Positions 23,005 to 31,328 of a DNA stretch of 64,000 bases are shown here, one piece after another. How positions within the stretch are numbered: the stretch's first letter is position 1; each line of letters starts with the position of its first letter. Origin of the DNA: Treponema sp. (GTDB lineage: Bacteria > Spirochaetota > Spirochaetia > Treponematales > Treponemataceae); the NCBI GenBank assembly GCA_017963165.1, contig JAGCTZ010000066.1:8285-72284 (forward strand), read 5' to 3'. The notes below the pieces were generated by a model. That model did not search any database. It was not told the origin of the DNA and saw only the letters and a list, made by a program, of their open reading frames with translations. A program made the position numbers and the translations under genes.

Positions 23005-23737
23005 CCCTTTACAAAACGATTTCTTAAAAAGCCGCCCTTAAGAACCAATGTAGCATCTTAAAACTGTGGGACAACTGTAATGTTGAGTAAAAAGGGTGCC
23101 CCCTGTCCCCCCTAAGCTTGAATTACATTCCTTATTTTTTTGGGAGGGGGTAAGAGGGGTTCTTAGGGGGGAAAGGGGGAACACTTTTTGCGTGCCAGCA
23201 GTTTTAAGTTGCGACCTACGCGGACGGCACATTTTTCTTCAACAATAATTTTAAAGCGTGATGCTCACTTTTGGCGGCTTCTGCAAAAGGAGTGCTTATC
23301 GCAACGATGGCCTGCCTGCAGAAACAGGCAGACCACAAAGCGTAGTGCTGCTGCGAAGCAGATGCACGAAGCGATTGGTCTGAATGTGCTTGCATTGCTC
23401 CTTGCGTTGCTTTAATAAAGGCCTACCTGCGAGCTTTCTGGTATATGGCAACAGTCTGTGAACGAACGGAGTGAGAGAACAGTCTGTTGGCTTTCTTTAT
23501 GTAAGATGAAATTTATTGAGCTCGAAGATTGTGAGTGAGTGGAAGGTCTGCAAAGCTGTCCTGGAACGAACAGAATTATAAACAATAACAAAATATTTCT
23601 AATTCAAGTATTATTTCGCAATTGATTTATAATTTTACAGAAGAAATTATATTTAAAATGAGTTTGGCTCTATAAATATATATTCTTTAAATTTTCTAAA
23701 GTAAAAACTATAATTCTAACCTAATGAGGTAAAAAGT
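23005..23737. other. GC-richer non-coding region with hairpins
   Basis: About 730 bp with no convincing gene; short frames lack ribosome-binding sites. Besides the poly-G inverted repeat listed separately it contains CTGCCTG/CAGGCAG near 23311-23330. It also carries several GC-rich segments unlike the surrounding AT-rich DNA, such as GAACGAACGGAGTGAGAGAA near 23460. It may be decayed mobile DNA. Confidence 0.35.
23089..23189. repeat. 28-bp poly-G/poly-C inverted repeat with G-quadruplex motif
   Basis: The arm 23089-23116 (AAAAAG...CCCCCTNTCCCCCCTAAG) and the arm 23162-23189 are inverted copies with four mismatches. On the plus strand 23142-23179 holds four runs of four or more G (GGGGG, GGGG, GGGGGG, GGGGG) with loops of 5, 6 and 3 nt, a strong intramolecular G-quadruplex pattern. 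Confidence 0.75.
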
Positions 23738-23986
23738 ATGGTGAATATTGTTAAAATAAACGAATTTGGCCAAGAGTTAAATCAGTTAATTATTGATAAG
23801 TCTAATTATAAACATGCAAATCAAATTCTTAGGTTAACAGAAAAAAAATTGAAAGGTACTAACTATCACACATATTCTATTTCTGTTGATTGGTCTGTCG
23901 GTAAATATGCTGCAACTATGGAACTAGAAAAAGAAGATATTACAGATTTGATACAAAAACTTACAGTTCTTGTAGAATCATTTTAA
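23738..23986 (+). CDS. small hypothetical protein
   Basis: 82 residues behind AATGAGGTAAAAAGT. Helix, then a beta hairpin-like YHTYSISVDWSVGKYAATMEL, then a helix. No family recognised. It sits alone, ended by a bidirectional terminator, next to a convergent 44-residue gene. Confidence 0.55.
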   Translation: MVNIVKINEFGQELNQLIIDKSNYKHANQILRLTEKKLKGTNYHTYSISVDWSVGKYAATMELEKEDITDLIQKLTVLVESF

Positions 23987-23991
23987 GTATT

Positions 23992-24020
23992 AAAAAAGGA
24001 GCTGACGAATAGACAGCTCC
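23992..24020 (-). terminator. terminator between convergent small genes
   Basis: GGAGCTG/CAGCTCC hairpin (23998-24020). On the minus strand it is followed by six T, so it ends the 24074-24208 gene; on the plus strand the T run is weak but it may also stop the 23738 gene. Confidence 0.75.
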
Positions 24021-24073
24021 TTCATAAAACAATAATGTGGTAAGCCAATTATTGTTTTTGTTAATCATTTGTT

Positions 24074-24208
24074 TTATCGACGATATTTATTTGCTGGAAT
24101 TTCTAGACGAAAAGCTTTTTTTCCGTAAGAACTTGCATAAATACGTTTTCCATTTCTTGTTATATATGGTGTGTAAATCACAATATAACCTGATTTAATA
24201 GTTTTCAT
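24074..24208 (-). CDS. 44-residue basic small protein
   Basis: A short gene on the minus strand with AGGAGG 10 bp before its ATG and a terminator just after its stop. The product is basic and rich in Tyr, Lys and Arg: MKTIKSGYIVIYTPYITR at the start and PANKYRR at the end, with an alternating pattern like a two-strand beta sheet (GKRIYASSYGKKAFRLEI). No family recognised. Signal strength at both ends makes it a real gene in my view. Confidence 0.65.
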   Translation of the reverse strand: MKTIKSGYIVIYTPYITRNGKRIYASSYGKKAFRLEIPANKYRR

Positions 24209-24242
24209 ATTTGAGGCCTCCTTTTACCTAATGGAGAACCAG

Positions 24243-24403
24243 TTGACAAAAAAAATATATAAAACTACAATTTTTATTACCACATATAAATTCTAGTCTT
24301 AAATATCAACTAGTTGAGTTAGTTTTTCTTACCAGAAAACACTCCTGTATATTTAACTCTTCAATTTATGAAAGGCATCAACAAGATTGTTGGTGCTTTT
24401 TTT
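24243..24403 (+). ncRNA. candidate small RNA I with terminator
   Basis: TTGACA (24243-24248), 17-bp spacer, TACAAT (24266-24271) predicts a start near 24278. About 125 nt on, GCATCAACAA/TTGTTGGTGC (24375-24396) with seven T ends the transcript at the 3' edge of the protease gene on the other strand. No coding frame. The RNA would be convergent with the ImmA-like operon and overlap its 3' end slightly. Confidence 0.45.
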
Positions 24404-25103
24404 ATATCCATGTATCACGTTCTTTTTGTTTTTTGTACTCAGCCTCCCACGTGAACGATTTATATGATTTTTTGGGTACAATACTCGAAATGTATTTCTT
24501 AAATTTCATTAAAATAATGTCATCGTAAGAAAAAATATCATTTGTTGTATTTTTTTCAAAATTATTACGTATAAATTTTAGACGAATTGAGGCCGCTTCT
24601 TTTGAAACCCCAAAATTACTGATTAAGAAATTTTCTGATAATTTGCATCCCCTTCTTATTAATTCATTAACTATCTGTTTTGGCATTAATAGTTGTGCTG
24701 CAAAAAAATTGGCTTCTAGCTCATATTTATTATATAGGTTTTTAAATGAGGTTATGTTTTTTTGTTCAAGCATTTTTAATTGATGCATATCATGATTTAA
24801 ATAGAAGTGGCCTAACTCATGTAATAGTGAAAAAACAATCCTTGTTTTCTCTGTAATTAAATCATTGTAAAAAATTACGTACATTCCAGGCAATACTTCT
24901 CTTAGTTCTGCATCCTTGCTTTTCCATGCATTTAATGGAATTCCAAATTTTTTTTCAGCATTAGTATAGGTTACAAGTCTAAGATCCATTTCATTAATTA
25001 GTTCGATTGGTGAGAAAGGAAAAAAAGTTATAGTTCTTGAACAAACAAGTATTTCACATGCGCATTCGCTTGCCTTTTTAAAATCAGGATTTATACTTTC
25101 CAT
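24402..25103 (-). CDS. ImmA/IrrE-family metalloprotease
   Basis: 233 residues with the zinc-binding HELGH (95-99) followed by YLNHD, and FFAAQLLMPKQIV downstream, as in ImmA/IrrE peptidases (DUF955). In ICEBs1-type elements the ImmA protease cleaves the ImmR repressor after DNA damage or cell signals. Here the gene follows a cognate XRE repressor gene by 2 bp. It probably controls induction of the accessory region or a stress response. The C-terminus is a basic helical tail. Confidence 0.92.
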   Translation of the reverse strand: MESINPDFKKASECACEILVCSRTITFFPFSPIELINEMDLRLVTYTNAEKKFGIPLNAWKSKDAELREVLPGMYVIFYNDLITEKTRIVFSLLHELGHFYLNHDMHQLKMLEQKNITSFKNLYNKYELEANFFAAQLLMPKQIVNELIRRGCKLSENFLISNFGVSKEAASIRLKFIRNNFEKNTTNDIFSYDDIILMKFKKYISSIVPKKSYKSFTWEAEYKKQKERDTWI

Positions 25104-25105
25104 TT

Positions 25106-25453
25106 TTAAATTTTCCCCTCAAAAATATCTTTCGCCCGTTTGCTTAAAATTTCGTCAATATAAGCATCAACTTTCTTTGTTTCTTCAGAATCTAAATCTT
25201 TCATTTTTCGTTGAATACTGTCACTTATTGATGACGTATTTGAAAAATATTCAATGCCTAACAAAACATCACTACTTACTCCAAAATATTTTGCCAATTG
25301 AATTAGAACATCTTGTCGAGGTACGGTACCATTATTTTCCCACATGTTGACACGACTTTTGCTAACTCCTAATTCATTAGCAAGTTTTTCCATGGTTAAT
25401 CCTTTTTTCTCTCTTAACTCTTTTACTTTTCTTGAAAACTCCATATTGCCCAT
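25106..25453 (-). CDS. XRE-family repressor (ImmR-like)
   Basis: About 115 residues. N-terminal XRE helix-turn-helix (VKELREKKGLTMEKLANELGVSKSRVNMWENN) followed by VPRQDVLIQLAKYFGVSSDVLLG, then a short helical tail. I start it at 25453 (ATGGGCAATATGG); an alternative start at 25444 lies just inside, and longer frames would read through the operator. It is partner of the protease downstream and should bind the duplicated palindrome at 25491-25534. Confidence 0.88.
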   Translation of the reverse strand: MGNMEFSRKVKELREKKGLTMEKLANELGVSKSRVNMWENNGTVPRQDVLIQLAKYFGVSSDVLLGIEYFSNTSSISDSIQRKMKDLDSEETKKVDAYIDEILSKRAKDIFEGKI

Positions 25454-25490
25454 TTTGTCCCAGCAGTTCCTTATAATCATTATTTTTTTT

Positions 25491-25534
25491 GTGCAATTAA
25501 ATTGTACTAAAATAAATATACAATTTAATTGCAC
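25491..25534. promoter_or_regulatory. double palindromic operator of the XRE repressor
   Basis: GTGCAATTAAATTGTA (25491-25506) and TACAATTTAATTGCAC (25519-25534) are perfect inverted copies with 28-bp centre spacing. Each half is itself nearly palindromic (TGCAATT-A-AATTGTA). It lies about 38 bp before the repressor start, as expected for autoregulation. Confidence 0.8.
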
Positions 25535-25764
25535 AAAAATCAAGTCTTTTAATTATTTTTTTAGTAGTTAATATAGTTAATGAGATATAACGGCTATCGG
25601 TTAGTAGAATGGTTAGTAAATGAATGTAAGCCAAAAATTTTCAAAATGGGTCAATAGACATTGGGGCTGAAAAAAGTTATAATACCATAACAATCAAGAC
25701 ATTCGCGAACGAATGGTATGGGCTACAAAGGTAGTTGGTTAGTAACGGCGAAGACCCTTTTTAA
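25535..25764. other. non-coding boundary between accessory region and ppk
   Basis: 230 bp without a gene. GGTTAGTA(G/A) occurs near 25599, 25611 and 25738. A CATTCG/CGAATG inverted pair lies near 25701-25716. No copy of the tRNA-Lys 3' half is present, so this is not an obvious right attachment site. Confidence 0.35.
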
Positions 25765-25786
25765 CTTCGACAGGCTCAAGGACCCC
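25765..25786 (+). repeat. dispersed CTTCGACAGGCTCAGGGACC repeat, copy 1
   Basis: CTTCGACAGGCTCAAGGACC with one mismatch to copy 2. It sits four bases beyond the 3' end of ppk. Confidence 0.8.
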
Positions 25787-25789
25787 ATG

Positions 25790-27916
25790 CTATTTTCGTC
25801 TAACTTCAAATTCCTGCGTATTTTTGCGGGCTTTTTCGTTTGTCTCGTTCTGGTATTTATAGTGCTTATAAAGCATTTCCTGTGCCCTAAGATGTGCAGT
25901 TCGTTTAGCATCTATAGGTTCCCAGCTGCCGTTTGGTAAAAGAACTTCGGCATTTGTGTTGTCTTCGAAATACATATCAAGCCATGATTTAACCTGACGG
26001 AATGCATTTTTATCAAGAATAGGGAACATAAGTTCAATTCGTCTGTCAAGGTTACGGCTCATCCAGTCGGCACTTGAACAGTAAAGCTCTGGAGTTCCTG
26101 CATTCTGGAAATAGAAAATACGAGCATGCTCAAGGTATCTGTCTACAATAGAAACAACACTGATGTTTTCACTCAAACCAGGTATACCCGGGACAAGCAT
26201 ACATATTCCTCGGATATTAAGCATTACCTTTACGCCAGACTGGCTTGCCCTATACAAAGCGGCAATAACCTCTTCATGTGTAAGGCTATTCATCTTTGCA
26301 ATAATCAATCCAGGCTGTTCCGGAGTGCTTCGCTCAATTTCACGTTGAATCATACTTAAGATTCTGTCCTTCAAAGTAACAGGTGCCATTCCTAGATGCT
26401 TCATGTTTTGCAGTGTAGAATAACCGGTTACAAGATTAAAGAACAGGGAAACATCGTTTGCAATTTCCTGGTTTGCAGTAAACAGCGAAATATCGGAATA
26501 AAGCTTTGCAGTTTTTGTATTATAGTTTCCTGTTGCAAGATGTACATAACGTCGGATTGTATCTGATTCGCGGCGAATTACCATCAGAACTTTTGCATGA
26601 ACTTTAAGGTTTACAAGTCCATAGATTACTGTAACACCAGTCTGTTCAAGTTCATTTGCCCAGGCTATGTTTCGCTCCTCATCAAAGCGGGCTTTTAATT
26701 CAACAAGAACAACAACCTGTTTTCCTCTTTGAGCTGCCCGTTCAAGTGCTGCAATAATAGGGGAGTCGCGGCCTGTGCGGTACAAGGTCATTTTTATTGC
26801 AAGTACGTTATCATCATCTGCGGCATCGGAAATAAATTTAACAACAGGCTCGTACGATTCATACGGAACATGAAGAATCTTGTCGTGAAGCTTAAGCGTA
26901 TCCCAGTAAGGTTCATCTTCCGGCAAATCAACAGGATAAAAATGCTCCCATGGCTCAAAGCTAAGGCGTCCTGTTTCATCTGCATCACGAAGTTCCAGAA
27001 GTCCACCAGGATCGAGCATACCTTCTGTTCTGTAAACGTCTTCTTCGGTAAGCTCAAGGTTCTTCATAAGGAAATTTCGTATTGTTGTAGAAGTACCATT
27101 GCAGCACATTTGCACAGGGAACGATGACTTACGCTGAATAAGAACATCTTCCATTGCATGAATAAAATTAGAACCCGAATCTTCATCAACGGCAAAGTCT
27201 GCATCGCGTGCAACTTTAAATACAAGTGTTTCTTCTACTTCAAATCCTGGGAAAAGCTGGGTTCCACACGAAGTAATAATATCATCAATCATTGCAAACT
27301 GACGTGCTTTGCCATCTGTAGGCAGCCAGTACAGTTTTGAAATACCGGAAGGAATTTCAACAAATGCAATTCGAGGCTGGTCGTCGTCGCCCTTAAATAA
27401 AGTTGATGTTGTTTTAATTCCCGCAATTGGTTTAAGCAAAAATCCTGCATAAGTTTCCAGATTTTTTATATGAGGAAAAGCCTCTGTATCTGTTCTTAAC
27501 GGAGTAAGCAGAGGAAAAATTTCGGAACGGAAAAGCTTTTGCAAATATTCAATCTGCTGCGGAGTGTATTTATCCTGCGGCACATAAACAAGTCCTTCCT
27601 TTGCAAGTGCCGGCAGCAAATCATTTATAAGGCATTCCTGCTGTTGACGGATAATTTGATGAGCGCGTGCACTTATGCTGGAAAGAACAAGCTTTGGCGT
27701 AAGACCAGACGCATCTGCAAGGTCTGGATTTGATTCAAGCAGGCGTTTTGTTGCGGCAACACGAACCTGAAAAAATTCATCAAAATTCGAAGTCACAATC
27801 GAAAGAAATTGAAGTCGCTCCAGAAGTGGAAGCTCCTTGCGCAATCCCTGCTTAAGAACCCTCGCATTAAATTCGAGCCAGGAAAGCTCGCGGTTAAAAA
27901 AGATATTATCACTCAT
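25790..27916 (-). CDS. ppk: polyphosphate kinase 1
   Basis: 708 residues, full length. Reversible synthesis of polyphosphate from ATP in the cytoplasm. The N-terminal domain has FFNRELSWLEFNARVL and FLSIVTSNFDEFFQVRV; the catalytic PLD-like part has LKARFDEERNIAWANELE, the KVHAKVLMV histidine box and HLATGNYN; the C-terminus has SADWMSRNLDRRIELMFPI. It precedes ppx by an intergenic gap holding copy 2 of the dispersed repeat. The pairing with an exopolyphosphatase means both directions of polyphosphate metabolism are encoded here. Confidence 0.97.
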   Translation of the reverse strand: MSDNIFFNRELSWLEFNARVLKQGLRKELPLLERLQFLSIVTSNFDEFFQVRVAATKRLLESNPDLADASGLTPKLVLSSISARAHQIIRQQQECLINDLLPALAKEGLVYVPQDKYTPQQIEYLQKLFRSEIFPLLTPLRTDTEAFPHIKNLETYAGFLLKPIAGIKTTSTLFKGDDDQPRIAFVEIPSGISKLYWLPTDGKARQFAMIDDIITSCGTQLFPGFEVEETLVFKVARDADFAVDEDSGSNFIHAMEDVLIQRKSSFPVQMCCNGTSTTIRNFLMKNLELTEEDVYRTEGMLDPGGLLELRDADETGRLSFEPWEHFYPVDLPEDEPYWDTLKLHDKILHVPYESYEPVVKFISDAADDDNVLAIKMTLYRTGRDSPIIAALERAAQRGKQVVVLVELKARFDEERNIAWANELEQTGVTVIYGLVNLKVHAKVLMVIRRESDTIRRYVHLATGNYNTKTAKLYSDISLFTANQEIANDVSLFFNLVTGYSTLQNMKHLGMAPVTLKDRILSMIQREIERSTPEQPGLIIAKMNSLTHEEVIAALYRASQSGVKVMLNIRGICMLVPGIPGLSENISVVSIVDRYLEHARIFYFQNAGTPELYCSSADWMSRNLDRRIELMFPILDKNAFRQVKSWLDMYFEDNTNAEVLLPNGSWEPIDAKRTAHLRAQEMLYKHYKYQNETNEKARKNTQEFEVRRK

Positions 27917-27940
27917 AAGAACTCACTATATAAAAAGGCC

Positions 27941-27962
27941 CTTCGACAGGCTCAGGGACCCC
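27941..27962 (+). repeat. dispersed CTTCGACAGGCTCAGGGACC repeat, copy 2
   Basis: Exact consensus copy between ppx and ppk. With copy 1 it brackets the ppk gene in direct orientation. Confidence 0.85.
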
Positions 27963-27967
27963 ACTCC

Positions 27968-29497
27968 TTATAACAAAATTACCTTATAACCAAAAATGCT
28001 TTCGAACATGCCGGATTTTTCGCTCATGGCAATTTTTTCAAGAACTGTATTTTTGGATTTTTTTGTCTGCAGGTACATTGTATTCTGCATAATCTTAATT
28101 GAAAAATCATTAAACTTCTGGATGTGGCCACGGTCCATTGCATCGGCAATTCGCAGAATGGCTGTAAGCTTTAAGATAGTCATTCGGTCAGAGCGTGGCA
28201 GCATAAGGAAGCTGTCTTCGTCCTGAGGAACAGAACTTCCCTTATGATATTTTGCAATTTCGGAAACAATCGTATTATCCTTGCGTGACAAACCAAAAAT
28301 CTCTGAATTGCGGATTATATAACTTGAATGGATATTGTGGTTGTCGTAACGGATAAAAGCTCCGATATCATGAAGAATTGCAGCAGTTTCCAGAAGTGTT
28401 CTTGCATGATCATCAAGTGCAACTTCGTCCTTGAGGGTATCATAAATTTTTGTTGCAATCATACGTACACATTCTGCATGACTTTCATCACCATGATATT
28501 TACGTAAAAGGTTTCGGGCAGAAGCTGTAATCTGCATATCAAATTCTTTTTGAAGCTCTTCGTTCTGGGTAGAAATCTGACTCAAAAGAATTCCGTTGCG
28601 GATATTTGTTTCCGGGACAAGAATTGTCTGAACAGTTGTAAGATGAATGAACAGATTGTAAATTAAAAGACTTGTCTGTAGTGTTTCCGCTTCGGCATAA
28701 GGAATCTTAAAACGGGCAACGCATTCATCAACAGAATATTCCTGAATCTCCTGAACAAATGTATCAAAGGCATTTCGATCAATTGACCATAGGAAGGTAG
28801 AAACAGGTTTTCCAATAAGCAGCGCAGTCATAGTCAAATCCTGACCAACCGCAAGAAACTGTTTTACCTTTGAAAGGTCAACTTCACTTTCGAGAGAACC
28901 CTTTGTGTTATTTATGGATTCTTCAATAAAGCGCTGGATATCATCATAAGACGTTGTAAGGTTTTTCATCTGCTGTTCAATACGAACAGTACCAAGCCGC
29001 AAAGAATGAACACCAGCCATTTTGCCGTTGGAAATCATCATCATTTCTGTGGTGCTTCCGCCAACAACAAGAATCATAGTAGTATCTTTTTTAAAATCAA
29101 CAGGCTCATCTTTGATAGCTTCGGTTACAGCAAGATACATGAGCTTGTTTTCTTCAACACCGTCAACAATTCGTACGCTAAAGCCTGTCTGAACAAGGAT
29201 GCGGTCCATAACAGGGTCGCAGTTTTTTGCATCACGGAAGGTGCTTGTAGCAAAACAGGTTGTGTTTTCAGGAGTAATTCCCCAGCCTGCAAGCTGCTCC
29301 TTATAGCGCAAAAGAGTCTGAATTAAAAGGCTTTGTGTTTCCTGAGAAATTTGTCCTGTAGTAAGAGTATCTTTTCCAATAGAAAGAGGAACTTCGGAAC
29401 GGTCGAGAATATTCTGTTTTCTTTCCTGAGTGAATTCGGCAACCAGGAGACGTACCCCTGTGGAGCCGATTTCAATGACGGATTCCGGGGTCGCCAT
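27968..29497 (-). CDS. ppx: exopolyphosphatase, Ppx/GppA family with HD domain
   Basis: 509 residues. N-terminal ASKHA ATPase fold (EIGSTGVRLLVAEF; ILVVGGSTTEMM) and a C-terminal HD domain (LETAAILHDIGAFIRYDNHNIHSSYI). It removes terminal phosphate from polyphosphate or hydrolyses pppGpp. Transcribed toward ppk; a start at 29497 follows GGAGATTTTT. The glycosidase gene ends 16 bp upstream, so a three-gene transcript is possible. Confidence 0.95.
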   Translation of the reverse strand: MATPESVIEIGSTGVRLLVAEFTQERKQNILDRSEVPLSIGKDTLTTGQISQETQSLLIQTLLRYKEQLAGWGITPENTTCFATSTFRDAKNCDPVMDRILVQTGFSVRIVDGVEENKLMYLAVTEAIKDEPVDFKKDTTMILVVGGSTTEMMMISNGKMAGVHSLRLGTVRIEQQMKNLTTSYDDIQRFIEESINNTKGSLESEVDLSKVKQFLAVGQDLTMTALLIGKPVSTFLWSIDRNAFDTFVQEIQEYSVDECVARFKIPYAEAETLQTSLLIYNLFIHLTTVQTILVPETNIRNGILLSQISTQNEELQKEFDMQITASARNLLRKYHGDESHAECVRMIATKIYDTLKDEVALDDHARTLLETAAILHDIGAFIRYDNHNIHSSYIIRNSEIFGLSRKDNTIVSEIAKYHKGSSVPQDEDSFLMLPRSDRMTILKLTAILRIADAMDRGHIQKFNDFSIKIMQNTMYLQTKKSKNTVLEKIAMSEKSGMFESIFGYKVILL

Positions 29498-29512
29498 AAA
29501 AATCTCCTGCCG

Positions 29513-30946
29513 CTACAGCTTGTCTATAAGCATAGAACATTTGCCAGACGGAATAGGCAAAGTCTTTTTCTTCTGGTCAAGGATATTTATTGTAAAGTAG
29601 TAAAGCTTTTCACTTTCCATCTGGATACCCCATCCACGGTCACTCTTGTTGCTCAAAATTGTAATGAGGTTGCGTTTAAGAGAAAGCTTTTCAATACCCA
29701 TGATTTCCAGGTTCGGAATAATCCAGTCTACAGTCTTACGTGGAAGACTTATAGAAAGTCCGATTATATTTTCAATCATCAAAGCGATTGTAGAAAGTCC
29801 TGCAGTCAACAGATAGCGTTTGCGTGGGAAGGCCGGCTTGCCCTTCTGAACAGCTTTTCCTTCTTTGTTAGGAAGATATGCTTCCCAAAGGTCCCCAGCC
29901 TGCTTGCTGCTTTCGTTTGGCATAAGTCCATCAAGAACATAGTACAGGTGGCGGATTGCACATTCACGTGCCAGCTCATATTTTCCGTATTTTTCAAGAC
30001 CCTTAATAATCATAAAGTTAAAGGCAGGGAAAACACTACCACAGAAACCGTTTCCGTCTTCGCTAAAGTTAGGATCATCAGCACTAAGAGTAGGGAACGG
30101 ATGCTCTGTTCCAAAGGATTTAGGATTACACAGGTGGTCAACAAGAGCTTCTGCTTTATCGGCATTTGGAATCTCTGCAAGCATAGGCCAGAAGCCCGCA
30201 ATAGTCTTTGTTTTAAGGCGGTTCTGACCTTTATCCAAATCGTAGTAGAAGTTTGTATCACTATCCCACATAAGTGAGTTTATACGCGTTTTGATAGAAA
30301 AATACATCTTGCGGTACTGGAAGCTCAATTCTTTATCATTAAGAATATCACCCAAAGCCGACATATAAGATGCGTTAATAGCCATACAGGCGTTAAAATC
30401 AACAGGATAAACGGCATCCTTACGCGGAGAATTAGACATACCGCTGGCAGCAGCAGGAACAGCGTAAAGTCCGTTGTCTTTCTTAAAGTTTGCATCTATC
30501 CAGCTCATATATTTGAGCAGGGTAGGCATAACTTCTTTAATACGACGCTTGTTTGCAGATTTATGATACAGATTGAATTCTGCCCATGCAAAAAGAGGCA
30601 AATCAAGGCCATTAGGATTCTTTTTGTCTACAACAGGTTCGTTGTTTGAAACATCATATTTATTGCGGATGGCACCGTTTTCTTCCTGACGAGCATAAAA
30701 ATAATCAAGATTGTTACAGGCGTCAAAATTCCTGTTAGAATATACAAGGAAAAAAGAAGAGAAAATAGATTCAAACTGGTTAATCACCATCTTTCCGTTT
30801 TCCGGATAAATAAACAATCCGTCACTTGCCTGTTCCCCTGTAGCAGGATCAATCCAGAAAGATGAAACCCACGACCAGGTTTTATTATAAATATCTACAA
30901 AATCCTGATCATAAAAATGGATTTGGGGAAAATCGTGCTTATTCAC
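29513..30946 (-). CDS. MGH1-type glycoside hydrolase (trehalase/GH63-like)
   Basis: 477 residues of an (alpha/alpha)6-barrel enzyme: FDACNNLDYFYARQEENG, LDLPLFAWAEFNLY, YPVDFNACMAINASYM, TIAGFWPMLAEIP and GDLWEAYLPN are typical of the mannosylglycerate hydrolase MGH1 / trehalase-like family. No signal peptide, so cytoplasmic. Candidate substrates are compatible-solute or alpha-glucoside sugars; the exact one cannot be read from sequence. AGGAGT precedes the start. Confidence 0.85.
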   Translation of the reverse strand: MNKHDFPQIHFYDQDFVDIYNKTWSWVSSFWIDPATGEQASDGLFIYPENGKMVINQFESIFSSFFLVYSNRNFDACNNLDYFYARQEENGAIRNKYDVSNNEPVVDKKNPNGLDLPLFAWAEFNLYHKSANKRRIKEVMPTLLKYMSWIDANFKKDNGLYAVPAAASGMSNSPRKDAVYPVDFNACMAINASYMSALGDILNDKELSFQYRKMYFSIKTRINSLMWDSDTNFYYDLDKGQNRLKTKTIAGFWPMLAEIPNADKAEALVDHLCNPKSFGTEHPFPTLSADDPNFSEDGNGFCGSVFPAFNFMIIKGLEKYGKYELARECAIRHLYYVLDGLMPNESSKQAGDLWEAYLPNKEGKAVQKGKPAFPRKRYLLTAGLSTIALMIENIIGLSISLPRKTVDWIIPNLEIMGIEKLSLKRNLITILSNKSDRGWGIQMESEKLYYFTINILDQKKKTLPIPSGKCSMLIDKL

Positions 30947-31328
30947 AATAACTCCTAAACTAATTTTTTAAATGCAAAAAACTGCTCTTATATATAAGTA
31001 TAACACATTTTCAGTAAAAACGTAAAAAAAATCGTAAATATTTTATAAATTTTTATTATTTTGTCTAGAGGGAGACAGGGGATAGGGAATAGTAAATAGG
31101 GGATAGTAGGTGCCAGGTTTTAGGTGCCAGGTGACAGGGAAAGGAGGGGGAAGTCTCCCCCTTCGCTCCAAAGTCCTCACTTCGTTGCGGTCTTTTCCGC
31201 TACCCTCTCTGCGGGCTCAAACGCCGCCCGCAACGCCTGCTTATCATAATTTAAAAAAAACGAGGAAGCCGTAGCTCCCTCATTGCATTCTCAATAGCAT
31301 TTTAGGCACACCCTGAACAAGTTCTTCT
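30947..31328. other. intergenic region with tandem repeats and terminator
   Basis: About 380 bp. AGGTGCCAGGT is repeated at 31108 and 31122, inside a longer run of GGGATAG/GGGAATAG units. A GC-rich stretch (31140-31240) follows. The Rpn gene terminator lies at the right end. A related AGGTTTTAGGTTCCAGGTTT run occurs near 44860. No gene seen. Confidence 0.5.
31254..31281 (-). terminator. terminator of the Rpn gene
   Basis: On the minus strand GAGGGAGC-TAC-GGCTTCCTC (with G-T pairing) is followed by G and seven T, 48 bp after the Rpn stop codon. Confidence 0.7.

Noticed and set aside
29333..30277. 314-codon plus-strand frame
   Set aside because: Antisense to the end of ppx and to the MGH1-type glycosidase; no family features.
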